Source: an uncultured Clostridia bacterium (GTDB lineage Bacteria; Bacillota; Clostridia; TANB77; CAG-508). From it: a DNA stretch of 9,950 bases. Positions 1 through 7,440 of this stretch are shown here, in pieces. Positions within the stretch are counted from its first letter, which is position 1; each line of letters starts with the position of its first letter. A program made the position numbers and the translations under genes. The notes under the pieces are model-generated. The model was not told where the DNA came from. It did no database searches and saw only the letters and a program-made list of their open reading frames with translations. The DNA lies in assembly GCA_947625075.1 (NCBI GenBank), contig CANQMY010000029.1:1-9950 (forward strand), in the 5' to 3' direction.

Positions 1-66
1 TTTTTTATTAAGTTTTTACATTAATAATAATGACATAACAAAGAAGAAATAAAAAACTATAATATA

Positions 67-95
67 TTGACTTAATTCATATAAATTGCTAGAAT
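67..95 (+). promoter_or_regulatory. Sigma-A promoter for the pilin-like gene
   Basis: The -35 box TTGACT (67-72) and -10 box TAGAAT (90-95) are separated by exactly 17 bases. The -10 is preceded by TGC, an extended -10 signature. Each box differs from consensus at one position. Transcription would start near 102, leaving a leader of about 90 bases before the ATG at 192. No other credible promoter was seen in 1-191. Confidence 0.7.
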
Positions 96-166
96 TAAAA
101 CAGTAAAAAATAAGTATATATACAAAATTTAATGGAGATAATATAAAAAATTAAAAGAGTAATAAT

Positions 167-187
167 ATGAGAAAGGTAAAAAAATAA
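167..187 (+). other. Candidate leader mini-ORF (MRKVKK) before the pilin-like gene
   Basis: An ATG at 167, preceded by a weak AAGAG (155-159), opens a six-codon frame ending with TAA at 185-187, only four bases before the pilin ATG at 192. The pilin start itself has no well-placed Shine-Dalgarno: the nearest, GAAAGG (171-176), lies 15 bases upstream and inside this mini-ORF. Reinitiation or translational coupling is possible. Chance is a serious alternative in such A-rich sequence. Confidence 0.25.
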
Positions 188-191
188 ACAA

Positions 192-1448
192 ATGAAAGAA
201 GTAAAGAGAGAAATAAAAGAAAGAGGAATAACATTAGTAGCACTAGTAGTTACAATTATAATATTATTAATTTTAGCAGGAGTAACACTAAATATAGCAT
301 TATCTGAAAATGGAATATTTGAAAAAGCAAAAGAAGCGGTAGAAAAGTATAAAAATGCAGAAGAAGATGAAATAGATGTACTAGAAAAAATATCAGAAGA
401 TTTAGATAATATGAATATAGATTATAATGATTATGTAGGATGTTACGTAGAAGGATATAATTTAGAAAAAAAGACATATACAGTAACATCAACTATATCA
501 GGGGTAACTAGTGATAAGGATTCAAGTGGAAATAAAATTGCGGATAATATAGCTGAAAATGGAAATCAAACATTTGAAACAGAAACAGGAATGAAATGGC
601 AAATATGGGATTATGATGGAACGACAATAAGATTAATATCAGAAAAACCAACAAAAGAAAAGTTAACATTAAAAGGAGTAACAGGATATAATAATGGAAT
701 ATGGGCAATGAATGAAATTGCAAGACAATGTTATGGTCAATATGATAATGATGGTAAAATGAAAAAAGAAATAAATGTAGCAAATTTAAAAAGAAGTGAT
801 GTACAGAAAGTTATTACTTATGATTATACAAATTATAGCCATAACACAGATGATGACAACGATAAATTAGAAAATGGAACATACAAATATGGAAGTACAA
901 AAACATATAGCCAGTATACTTATGTTCCTAAATTGTGGGATATATATGACTCAAAATGGACATATGAATATAAAGATGGACAAAAAAATGGAAAAAATCA
1001 AGATGGAATAGATCCATGGGAAAAAGAATTTGATTATATAGAACAAACAGAAAATATAAGTGAATCAAATACTACACAATTTAAACAATCTTATTGGAGG
1101 CATGATTATAGTACAAGTGAAATTAACCAAGATGATTGGAAAAAAAGTGAATACTATAATTTATTGTTTGGAAAAATTAATAATCATTTTGGAGTCGATT
1201 ATTGGATTGGATGTAGATATTTATTTTTAAACGATTCAAACTTCAACGTTGGAATTCATTTTATTAGAGCAAAAAATGATGAGTGCATGGTTCGTGGTTA
1301 TGGTTTGTATATTTCGTGGGATACAAGTAATTCCCCAAGTTTTAATCTTCGTCCAATAGTTTCTATTGATTTAAAATCAAGTGGATATAGTTTGAAAAAG
1401 CTTACAGATAATAATGGAACTATAAGTTTTAAATTAGAAAAAAATTAG
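192..1448 (+). CDS. Prepilin-like (type IV pilin N-terminus) surface protein, function unknown
   Basis: The 418-residue product starts with a short basic leader (residues 1-12, ending in Arg-Gly), then the hydrophobic helix ITLVALVVTIIILLILAGVT (13-32), the layout of a prepilin peptidase substrate cut after Gly12. The position equivalent to pilin Glu5 is Ala17. An amphipathic, Lys/Glu-rich helix follows (about 40-72). The body is rich in Asn, Asp, Tyr and Lys. The segment 135-175 (WQIW, IRLIS, GYNNGIW) and the C-terminus (DYWIGCRYLF, 336-345; LRPIVS, 386-391) resemble repeated Clostridia surface proteins I know as prepilin-type or DUF6273-like; that link is from memory. It is probably membrane-anchored or assembled into a pilus-like fibre and exposed outside. 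No pilus assembly ATPase, platform protein or peptidase gene is nearby, so the partner machinery must lie elsewhere. Codon use changes near residue 325. ATG 192 is the first possible start, since the frame has a stop at 177-179. The gene is monocistronic and faces asnS. Confidence 0.75.
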   Translation: MKEVKREIKERGITLVALVVTIIILLILAGVTLNIALSENGIFEKAKEAVEKYKNAEEDEIDVLEKISEDLDNMNIDYNDYVGCYVEGYNLEKKTYTVTSTISGVTSDKDSSGNKIADNIAENGNQTFETETGMKWQIWDYDGTTIRLISEKPTKEKLTLKGVTGYNNGIWAMNEIARQCYGQYDNDGKMKKEINVANLKRSDVQKVITYDYTNYSHNTDDDNDKLENGTYKYGSTKTYSQYTYVPKLWDIYDSKWTYEYKDGQKNGKNQDGIDPWEKEFDYIEQTENISESNTTQFKQSYWRHDYSTSEINQDDWKKSEYYNLLFGKINNHFGVDYWIGCRYLFLNDSNFNVGIHFIRAKNDECMVRGYGLYISWDTSNSPSFNLRPIVSIDLKSSGYSLKKLTDNNGTISFKLEKN

Positions 1449-1475
1449 TTTATTTATAAATTGTTTCATAAATAA

Positions 1476-1507
1476 AAAAAAATTCCTCTAAATAGAGGAA
1501 TTTTTTT
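1476..1507. terminator. Bidirectional intrinsic terminator between the pilin-like gene and asnS
   Basis: A 14-bp perfect stem (1476-1489 with 1494-1507; core TTCCTCT/AGAGGAA) closes a four-base loop, AAAT. It has a T run on one side and an A run on the other, so it can end transcription from both converging genes. The right arm overlaps the first bases of the asnS stop codon (1506-1508), leaving asnS almost no 3' untranslated region before the hairpin. Confidence 0.85.
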
Positions 1508-2897
1508 AAAACTCACAATTTTTTGGTGTACGTGGATAAGGTATAACATCACGAATATTTTGCATTCCAGTTACATACATCATTAGTCTTTCAAAACCAA
1601 GACCAAATCCAGAATGCATTACACTACCATATTTTCTTAAATCTAAATACCACCAATAATCTTTTTCATTTAACCCCAAATCTTTCATCCTAGAAGTAAG
1701 TTTATTTATATCTTCTTCTCTTTGACTACCACCAATTAATTCTCCTATACCTGGAACGAGTAAATCAGCAGCAGCTACAGTTTTTCCATCACTATTTTGT
1801 TTCATATAAAAAGCTTTTATATCCATTGGGTAATCAGTAACAAACACTGGTCTTTTATATATTTTTTCACTTAAATATCTTTCATGTTCTGTTTGAATGT
1901 CAACTCCCCAAGAAACTTTGTATTCAAATTCATTATTATGCTTTTCTAATTCTTTAATTGCATTAGTATAAGTAATTCTGCCAAAAGGTTCATTGATTGT
2001 AGTTTTTAGTTTTTCTAAAAGTCCAGGAGCTATAAATTTATCAAAAAATTCCATTTCTTCAGGAGCATTTTCTAATACGTAAGAAATAACATATTTAAGC
2101 ATTGCTTCTTCAACATCTAAACAATCAGTTAAATCAGCAAAACACATTTCTGGTTCCATCATCCAAAACTCAGCAGCATGTTTAACAGTATTAGAATTTT
2201 CTGCTCTGAATGTTGGACCAAATGTATAAATATTTCTAAAAGCTTCAGCAAAAGTTTCACCTTCAAGTTGACCACTAACAGTAAGATGAGCATTTTTGCC
2301 AAAAAAGTCTTTTGAAAAATCAACATTTTTATTGTCATCCACAGGAATATTATTAAAATCAAAAGATGAAACATTAAACATTTCACCAGCACCTTCACAG
2401 TCACTTCCAGTAATAATAGGGGTATTTACATAAACAAACCCTCTTTCTTGAAAGAATTTATGAATTGCAAAGCTAAGCATACTTCTAACTCTAAAAACTG
2501 CACTAAATGTGTTTGTTCTAGGACGAAGGTGAGCAACAGTTCTTAAAAATTCAAAACTTGTATTTTTCTTTTGAATTGGATAGTCAGTTCCTGATAAATT
2601 ATATATTTCAATATTATTAGCATGTATCTCAAAAGGTTGTTTAGCGTTTTCAGTTTTTACAACATCTCCGTCAACAATAATCGATGAGCTTATAGTTAAT
2701 TTACATATATCGGCAAAATTATTTAATTTGTCATCAAAAACAATTTGTAAATTATTAAAGAAGGAACCATCATTTAATTCAATGAAACCAAAAGCTTTTG
2801 AATTACGCAAAGTTTTTACCCAACCTGCAATTTTAACTTTTTTTCCTATAAATTTTTCAGTATTTTTGTATAAATCTTTTACTAAAGTATAATCCAT
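1506..2897 (-). CDS. asnS: Asparaginyl-tRNA synthetase
   Basis: This class IIb aminoacyl-tRNA synthetase charges tRNA(Asn) with asparagine using ATP in the cytoplasm. The product has 463 residues, the usual bacterial AsnRS length. An N-terminal OB-fold anticodon-binding domain occupies about 1-105 (VKIAGWVKTLR at 21-31). The catalytic core shows motif 2 (FRAE at 230-233, then EFWMMEPEM at 243-251), GSQREED (390-396) and motif 3 (GFGLGFERLMMY, 430-441). The HAAEFW context around motif 2 favours AsnRS over AspRS. The start at 2897 is chosen because AGAGGG sits six bases upstream (2904-2909) and the protein then begins like other AsnRS. The frame stays open to 3011, but that would add 38 hydrophobic residues translated from promoter sequence. 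The leader is only about 27 bases, so no T-box fits, although tRNA-synthetase genes in this phylum often have one. asnS follows the DUF2628 gene on the same strand but is separated from it by a terminator. Confidence 0.97.
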   Translation of the reverse strand: MDYTLVKDLYKNTEKFIGKKVKIAGWVKTLRNSKAFGFIELNDGSFFNNLQIVFDDKLNNFADICKLTISSSIIVDGDVVKTENAKQPFEIHANNIEIYNLSGTDYPIQKKNTSFEFLRTVAHLRPRTNTFSAVFRVRSMLSFAIHKFFQERGFVYVNTPIITGSDCEGAGEMFNVSSFDFNNIPVDDNKNVDFSKDFFGKNAHLTVSGQLEGETFAEAFRNIYTFGPTFRAENSNTVKHAAEFWMMEPEMCFADLTDCLDVEEAMLKYVISYVLENAPEEMEFFDKFIAPGLLEKLKTTINEPFGRITYTNAIKELEKHNNEFEYKVSWGVDIQTEHERYLSEKIYKRPVFVTDYPMDIKAFYMKQNSDGKTVAAADLLVPGIGELIGGSQREEDINKLTSRMKDLGLNEKDYWWYLDLRKYGSVMHSGFGLGFERLMMYVTGMQNIRDVIPYPRTPKNCEF

Positions 2898-2930
2898 ATT
2901 TATCCCTCTTTTCTTAAAATAATATTTCCA

Positions 2931-2959
2931 ATTATACAACAAAATATTTAAATAAACAA
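2931..2959 (-). promoter_or_regulatory. Sigma-A promoter for asnS
   Basis: Read on the minus strand, TTGTTT (2954-2959) and a perfect TATAAT (2931-2936) are separated by 17 bases. Transcription would start near 2924, about 27 bases before the asnS ATG. Together with the terminator at 3014-3046, this makes asnS its own transcription unit. Confidence 0.65.
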
Positions 2960-3013
2960 TATTTAGTAGAAGATTTATTAATAAATATATAAAATTGGTA
3001 TTTTTAAGCAAAT

Positions 3014-3046
3014 AAAAAAAGAATTCTTTTTGAGAATTCTTTTTTT
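3014..3046 (-). terminator. Intrinsic terminator after the DUF2628 gene
   Basis: A perfect 14-bp inverted repeat (3014-3027 with 3033-3046; core GAATTCT) closes a five-base loop. It lies 15 bases past the stop codon of the minus-strand membrane protein gene. Runs of A and T flank the core, giving a U-tract in the minus-strand transcript. Being symmetrical, it could work both ways, but no plus-strand gene ends here. Confidence 0.8.
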
Positions 3047-3060
3047 ATAATTTAATTAAT

Positions 3061-5091
3061 TTAGCTCAATAAATCAGAAAGTGTAGAATTTTGATTCACT
3101 GAATTAGATAATGAATTTTCTATATTGTTTTCTACATCATTTGATATAACATTTTCAGTTGAAATATCATTTGTTATAGTATTATCACTTGATATGTCGT
3201 TTGATATTGAATTATTTTCATCAACATTATTTTCAAATATATCATTTGCAATAGTATTATCATCAGAAATATTATTATCTGATAAATCAGAATCTTGATC
3301 ATTTTCAATAGGGTTTTCATAAACGGTTGTTAGAATATTGATTGCTTCTAAATTTGTTTCCATATCTATAGTTGTATCATTTGTTGTTAAAACAAATTGG
3401 AACATAATATCATCTTCTGGAACTAAGATAAAATAATATCTTGAAATTGAATCAGAAGCAACAACATCAATATATCCATAATAAGCGTTAGTACCCATTA
3501 CAAAATTATTTAAACCAGCTTCAACACTTAGATTAAATTGTGCACCTTGCGTCTCTAATGAAGATGTTAAAGTGGTTAATAAAGTAGACCTTCCAGAAGG
3601 TGTGGTTATATCAGTATTAAATAATGTTGATATATTTGATAAAGTTTGAGCAAATTGTAATGTATAATTACCTTTAGTCAAAGAATTATTTTCTTCATCT
3701 ATAAACCAAGTTAAAGAATCATATTCTACTACATAATTTTCAGAAAAGTTAAATAATTCTATATTAGAAGTAGGTTCTTCAACTTGTGAAATGTCAACAT
3801 CGTTATTGTTATTTTTCAAGCTGTCAAATATTCCATGTGTAAGACTTTCTAAACCAGCTGATAAAAGCAAACTTGTCATTATACTCATTGATACAATAAT
3901 TACTATTGGAGCAATTATACAATAAATTATAACAGCAATTATAGAGGTATTTCCTTTTTTATGAGCTTCGTTTATTAATTGTGAATTATCTGAAATAGTA
4001 TTCTTAAATTTATTTAATTTATTGCGTACAAAATTTCTATATAAAGGATAAAAACTAAATCCATATATAAATATGAAGATAAGTGATGATATACTCATTA
4101 AGCCTAAAGCTAATAATCCTATTTTAGAAATCAAAAATGTTAAAAGTATATTAATTAAGAAAGTTAATAAAATAAATAATATACCAGTTAAATACATTTT
4201 TCTATATAAAAAGTAAATTCCACCAAATAAAGCAGCTGGCCAATTAAATTTTTTAGAATGTGCTTTGTCATATAAATTTCCCATCCAAGCTTTTACAAAT
4301 TCTATATTATAATTTCCAAAATTTGAATCAGTTTGAGCTGGATTATATTGAACATTTGGTTCAGTATAATTAGTATTTGAATTATTATTTTGATAATTCA
4401 TATTTGGATCAGAAAAGTTATTATCTTGATAATTTGTGTTAGAATTAAAATTATTATTATCTTGATAGTTCATGTTGGTATCAAAATTACTATTATCTTG
4501 ATAGTTCATGTTGGTATCAAAATTACTATTATCTTGATAGTTCATGTTGGTATCAAAATTACTATTATCTTGATAGTTCATATTAGTATTAAGATTATTA
4601 TTATCTTGATAATTTATATTAGAGTCAGGAATATTATTATTTTGATAGTTTGTATTAGAATTATAACCATTGTTATCTTGATAATTCATATTGGAATTTT
4701 GAGAACTTTCAGCAGAAATATTTTGATTTAATATAGGATTAATTATTTGCTGACTATCAAAATCATTTATATTACTTTCTACAGTAGGATTTTGCACTTG
4801 ATAATTATCAATATTATTATCATTCATTTGATCTATACCAGTGTTAGAATCTGTTTGATTATTATATATATTATTATTTGAATTTTGATAATTTTCTGGA
4901 TTCATACTTGAATATGGATCAGAAGAAATATTATCATAAGGATTAAAGTTTGTAGTATCATAAGAACCAACACCTTGAGGATTTTCAGGGTTTAAATTTT
5001 CATAAGGATTTGAACCTTGATAAGGATTAGTATTTTGATTTAAATTATTATTTGGTTCATTAGGATTTAAATTATTATTTGATTCATCCAT
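3061..5091 (-). CDS. DUF2628-like membrane protein with long Asn-rich repeat N-terminus
   Basis: The 676-residue product has three parts. Residues 1-260 are low complexity (Asn, Gln, Ser, Tyr, Pro), with early NPYQGSNPYENLNP-type units and nine 12-residue units of the type NMNYQDNSNFDT (about 128-236). Residues 262-360 resemble DUF2628: FNWPAALFGGIYFLYRKMY (282-300), then two membrane helices (about 301-321 and 325-350). A third helix spans about 383-413. Residues 414-676 are acidic and polar, ending in a run of ten-residue NTITNDISTE-like units (612-656). Basic clusters after FLYRK and at 351-363 place the N-terminus and the second loop inside by the positive-inside rule, so the last 260 residues should be outside. 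DUF2628 has no known biochemical function, and I infer none. I do not recognise a fold in 440-595, which looks globular (aromatic and alternating hydrophobic residues). AAGGAG (5100-5105) lies eight bases before the ATG. It appears to be a single-gene unit, divergent from recG. Confidence 0.8.
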   Translation of the reverse strand: MDESNNNLNPNEPNNNLNQNTNPYQGSNPYENLNPENPQGVGSYDTTNFNPYDNISSDPYSSMNPENYQNSNNNIYNNQTDSNTGIDQMNDNNIDNYQVQNPTVESNINDFDSQQIINPILNQNISAESSQNSNMNYQDNNGYNSNTNYQNNNIPDSNINYQDNNNLNTNMNYQDNSNFDTNMNYQDNSNFDTNMNYQDNSNFDTNMNYQDNNNFNSNTNYQDNNFSDPNMNYQNNNSNTNYTEPNVQYNPAQTDSNFGNYNIEFVKAWMGNLYDKAHSKKFNWPAALFGGIYFLYRKMYLTGILFILLTFLINILLTFLISKIGLLALGLMSISSLIFIFIYGFSFYPLYRNFVRNKLNKFKNTISDNSQLINEAHKKGNTSIIAVIIYCIIAPIVIIVSMSIMTSLLLSAGLESLTHGIFDSLKNNNNDVDISQVEEPTSNIELFNFSENYVVEYDSLTWFIDEENNSLTKGNYTLQFAQTLSNISTLFNTDITTPSGRSTLLTTLTSSLETQGAQFNLSVEAGLNNFVMGTNAYYGYIDVVASDSISRYYFILVPEDDIMFQFVLTTNDTTIDMETNLEAINILTTVYENPIENDQDSDLSDNNISDDNTIANDIFENNVDENNSISNDISSDNTITNDISTENVISNDVENNIENSLSNSVNQNSTLSDLLS
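3124..3258 (-). repeat. Ten-residue degenerate repeats in the C-terminal tail
   Basis: Within the DUF2628 gene, four units of the form N-[TSV]-I-[ATS]-N-D-[IV]-x-x-x occur at residues 612-621, 627-636, 637-646 and 647-656; the last three are directly adjacent. The DNA copies have diverged, so the repeat is clearest in protein. The tail is predicted to be extracellular and acidic. Confidence 0.7.
4385..4708 (-). repeat. Phased 36-bp tandem repeat array, nine copies
   Basis: On the plus strand, TTATCTTGATA or TTATTTTGATA recurs exactly every 36 bases, at 4385, 4421, 4457, 4493, 4529, 4565, 4601, 4637 and 4673. This encodes 12-residue units built on NYQDN in the minus-strand protein. The three copies at 4457-4564 are identical base for base; the outer copies have diverged, mostly by substitution and without breaking phase. 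This is a coding minisatellite, not a CRISPR: there are no spacers. Confidence 0.95.
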
Positions 5092-5173
5092 TTAATTATC
5101 TCCTTAAAATAAGAAATTTAGGCATTTTTAAAGGTTATACACCTAAAAACCATTTTTACATAAATTCACAATT

Positions 5174-5202
5174 ATTATAAGATAAAGAAGAAAAATATAC
5201 AA
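5174..5202 (-). promoter_or_regulatory. Sigma-A promoter for the DUF2628 gene
   Basis: On the minus strand, TTGTAT (5197-5202) and a perfect TATAAT (5174-5179) are 17 bases apart. Transcription would start near 5167, leaving a leader of about 75 bases. No stable hairpin or riboswitch was seen in the leader. Confidence 0.6.
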
Positions 5203-5251
5203 TAAAAATATAAAAATGTAATAGAAATGTAAAATATAAAGAATTCTGTAC

Positions 5252-5280
5252 TTGAAAAAATATACCTTGTATAATATAAT
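5252..5280 (+). promoter_or_regulatory. Sigma-A promoter for recG
   Basis: TTGAAA (5252-5257) and TATAAT (5275-5280) are separated by 17 bases. A second TATAAT at 5270-5275 is too close to this -35 to fit. Transcription would start near 5287, giving a leader of about 65 bases. It lies back to back with the minus-strand promoter, their -35 boxes about 50 bases apart. Confidence 0.75.
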
Positions 5281-5305
5281 TACAAAAATGATTAAGTTAG
5301 TAAAT

Positions 5306-5336
5306 AAGAAAGGTTATATGTTAATTTTTTAACATA
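5306..5336 (+). promoter_or_regulatory. recG leader: SD-like site, four-codon ORF and hairpin
   Basis: AAGAAAGG (5306-5313) lies four bases before an ATG at 5318 that opens MLIF and stops at 5330-5332. Almost the same bases form an 8-bp perfect hairpin, TATGTTAA/TTAACATA, with loop TTTT (5317-5336). The recG ATG at 5352 has no Shine-Dalgarno of its own in the A-rich stretch before it. The arrangement could couple or tune recG translation, but AT-rich chance is possible. Confidence 0.3.
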
Positions 5337-5351
5337 AATATCAAAAAATAA

Positions 5352-7412
5352 ATGATTGATTTAAAAAAAGATATTCAATATATTAAAGGAGTAGGTCCTA
5401 ATAAAGCAAAAATTTTAAATAAATTAGGAATATTTACTTTAGAAGATTTAATTACATATTATCCAAGAGATTATGAAGATAGAAGTAATATAAAAAAAAT
5501 ATCAGAAATAACAGATGGAGAAAAATGTTCTATAGAAGCTACTGTTGTAACTAGTTTGAATGTAAGAATGCTTGGAAGATATAAAAGTATAGAAAAAGTT
5601 ATTGTAAAAGATGAAACTGATAATTGTATGATAACATGGTTTAATCAACCATACTTAAAAAGTCAAATAAAAAAAGGGGAAACTTATAGATTTTTTGGAA
5701 AAATGCAAGTGAGAAATGGAGTAAAACAATTAAATTCACCTGTATTTGATGTAATTGAAAAAAATAATAACACTGGAAAAATAATTCCAGTTTATCCTTT
5801 AAATTATGAAATAAAAGCGAATACAATTAGAAAAATAATTCAGAATGGATTAGAATTAGCTGGAGAATTAGAAGAAATTATGCCTGACTATATTTTAAAT
5901 AAATATAAGTTAATGAGTTATAATGATGCAATAAAACAAATCCATTTCCCAAAAGATTTTGATTATTTTAGAAAAGCAAGAAAAAGATTAGTTTTTGATG
6001 AACTCTTAACTATGCAATTAGGATTATTGAAGTTAAAAGGACAAAATAACAAACAATTAAAAGGAATAAAGTATGATGAAAATGTTAATATGTCTGATGT
6101 AATAAATGATTTACCGTTTAAGTTAACAAGAGCTCAATTAAATGTCTTAGAAGATATAAATTCAGATATGGAAAAAGAAAAACCAATGAATAGACTTCTT
6201 CAAGGAGATGTTGGATCTGGAAAAACAGTTATAGCTATGATTGCAGCATACAAAGCAGTAAAAAGTGGTTATCAGGTCGCTATTCTTGCACCAACAATGA
6301 TACTTGCAAAACAACACTTAGAAAATTTTAATAAAATATTAGGAAAGTATGGAATAATGTGTGTTGGTTTAGTAGGAGGAATGACAGCTAAACAAAAACG
6401 TGAGGCATTAGAAAAGATAGAAAATGGAAATACTCATATAGTAATTGGAACACATGCGATTCTAGAAGAAAATGTTAAATTTAAAAAATTAGGATTAGTT
6501 GTAACAGATGAGCAACATCGTTTTGGTGTAAAACAAAGAAGCATAGTTATTTCAAAAGGAGAAAATCCAGATGTATTAGTTATGACAGCAACTCCAATTC
6601 CAAGAACACTTGCTTTAATATTATATGGAGATTTGGATATCTCGAAAATTGATGAACTTCCACCAAATAGGCAACATGTAGAAACTTATGCTGTTTCAAG
6701 AAAGTTAGAACAAAGAGTAAATGAATTTGTAAAAAAGGAAATAAATAAAGGAAGACAATGCTATGTGGTTTGTCCATTAGTTGAAGAATCAGAAGATGAA
6801 AATACTCAAAACTTAAAATCAGCAATTGAACTTACAGAAAAATATAAAAATGAAATTTTTAAAAATTATAAAGTTGAAGTTTTACATGGAAAAATGAAAC
6901 CAAAAGAAAAAGATGAAATAATGGAAAAATTTAAAAATAAGGAAATAGATATTTTGGTTTCAACAACAGTTATAGAAGTTGGTGTTGATGTTCCAAATGC
7001 TAGTTTAATGATTATAGAAAATGCAGAAAGATTTGGATTAGCTCAACTTCACCAATTAAGAGGAAGAGTTGGACGTGGAGAGTATAAATCTTATTGTATT
7101 TTAAAGTGTAACGGAGGAAATGAACTTATTAAAGAAAGAATGGATATAATGACTAAAACAGATGATGGATTTGTTATAGCAGAAAAAGATTTAGAGTTAA
7201 GAGGATCCGGAGACTTTTTTGGAACAAAACAACATGGTATCCCAGAATTTAAAATTGCAAATTTATTTCAGGATATCGAAGAATTAAAAGAAGTACAAGC
7301 ATTGGCAATACAAATAATACAAGATGATGTGAATTTAGAAAAAGAAAAAAATAAACTTTTAAATAAATTAGTAGAAAGTAAATTTACATCAAAATCAGAG
7401 ATAACTATTTAG
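5352..7412 (+). CDS. recG: ATP-dependent DNA helicase RecG
   Basis: RecG is a superfamily 2 double-strand DNA translocase that reverses stalled replication forks and processes branched recombination intermediates. The product has 686 residues, typical for the family. The N-terminus (YIKGVGPNKAKILNKLGI, 10-27) is the usual RecG opening, followed by the OB-fold wedge domain (about 55-140). Helicase motifs appear in order: Walker A GDVGSGKT (285-292), DEQHRFGVKQR (386-396), MTATPIPRTLAL (411-422), VSTTVIEVGVDVPNA (536-550) and QLRGRVGRG (568-576). The region 606-629 (GFVIAEKDLELRGSGDFFGT and on) is the conserved RecG C-terminal part that couples ATP hydrolysis to translocation. All key residues are intact. 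The ATG at 5352 gives the normal family N-terminus but lacks a good Shine-Dalgarno. No clear terminator follows, so transcription could run into the tmk-like gene 91 bases downstream. Confidence 0.97.
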   Translation: MIDLKKDIQYIKGVGPNKAKILNKLGIFTLEDLITYYPRDYEDRSNIKKISEITDGEKCSIEATVVTSLNVRMLGRYKSIEKVIVKDETDNCMITWFNQPYLKSQIKKGETYRFFGKMQVRNGVKQLNSPVFDVIEKNNNTGKIIPVYPLNYEIKANTIRKIIQNGLELAGELEEIMPDYILNKYKLMSYNDAIKQIHFPKDFDYFRKARKRLVFDELLTMQLGLLKLKGQNNKQLKGIKYDENVNMSDVINDLPFKLTRAQLNVLEDINSDMEKEKPMNRLLQGDVGSGKTVIAMIAAYKAVKSGYQVAILAPTMILAKQHLENFNKILGKYGIMCVGLVGGMTAKQKREALEKIENGNTHIVIGTHAILEENVKFKKLGLVVTDEQHRFGVKQRSIVISKGENPDVLVMTATPIPRTLALILYGDLDISKIDELPPNRQHVETYAVSRKLEQRVNEFVKKEINKGRQCYVVCPLVEESEDENTQNLKSAIELTEKYKNEIFKNYKVEVLHGKMKPKEKDEIMEKFKNKEIDILVSTTVIEVGVDVPNASLMIIENAERFGLAQLHQLRGRVGRGEYKSYCILKCNGGNELIKERMDIMTKTDDGFVIAEKDLELRGSGDFFGTKQHGIPEFKIANLFQDIEELKEVQALAIQIIQDDVNLEKEKNKLLNKLVESKFTSKSEITI

Positions 7413-7440
7413 AATTTTAATATTAAATAGTATTAATCTA

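Noticed and set aside
1160..1445. Diversity-generating retroelement variable region at the pilin-like C-terminus
   Set aside because: No reverse transcriptase, accessory gene or second near-identical template copy is seen in the window. The codon shift alone does not show adenine-directed variation.
2898..3011. In-frame 38-residue extension of asnS with a hydrophobic stretch that could look like a membrane anchor
   Set aside because: The asnS -35/-10 boxes lie in this stretch, a good AGAGGG site fixes the start at 2897, and AsnRS proteins begin at the shorter start.
4385..4708. CRISPR-like array because of the regular 36-base period
   Set aside because: Repeats are directly adjacent with no unique spacers, lie inside an open coding frame, and no cas genes are present.
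4390..4731. Plus-strand open frame of 113 codons with repeated hydrophobic units
   Set aside because: It is the reverse-strand reading of the 36-bp coding repeats. The periodic Ile/Val content follows from the Asn/Tyr/Gln codons opposite, and it has no proper start context.
5126..5155. Hairpin AGGT/ACCT in the leader of the DUF2628 gene as a riboswitch or operator
   Set aside because: Only four base pairs form before mismatches, and no known riboswitch consensus is visible.
7413..7440. Terminator after recG from TAATA/TATTA pairing
   Set aside because: The stem is only about five A/T pairs and no T run follows.
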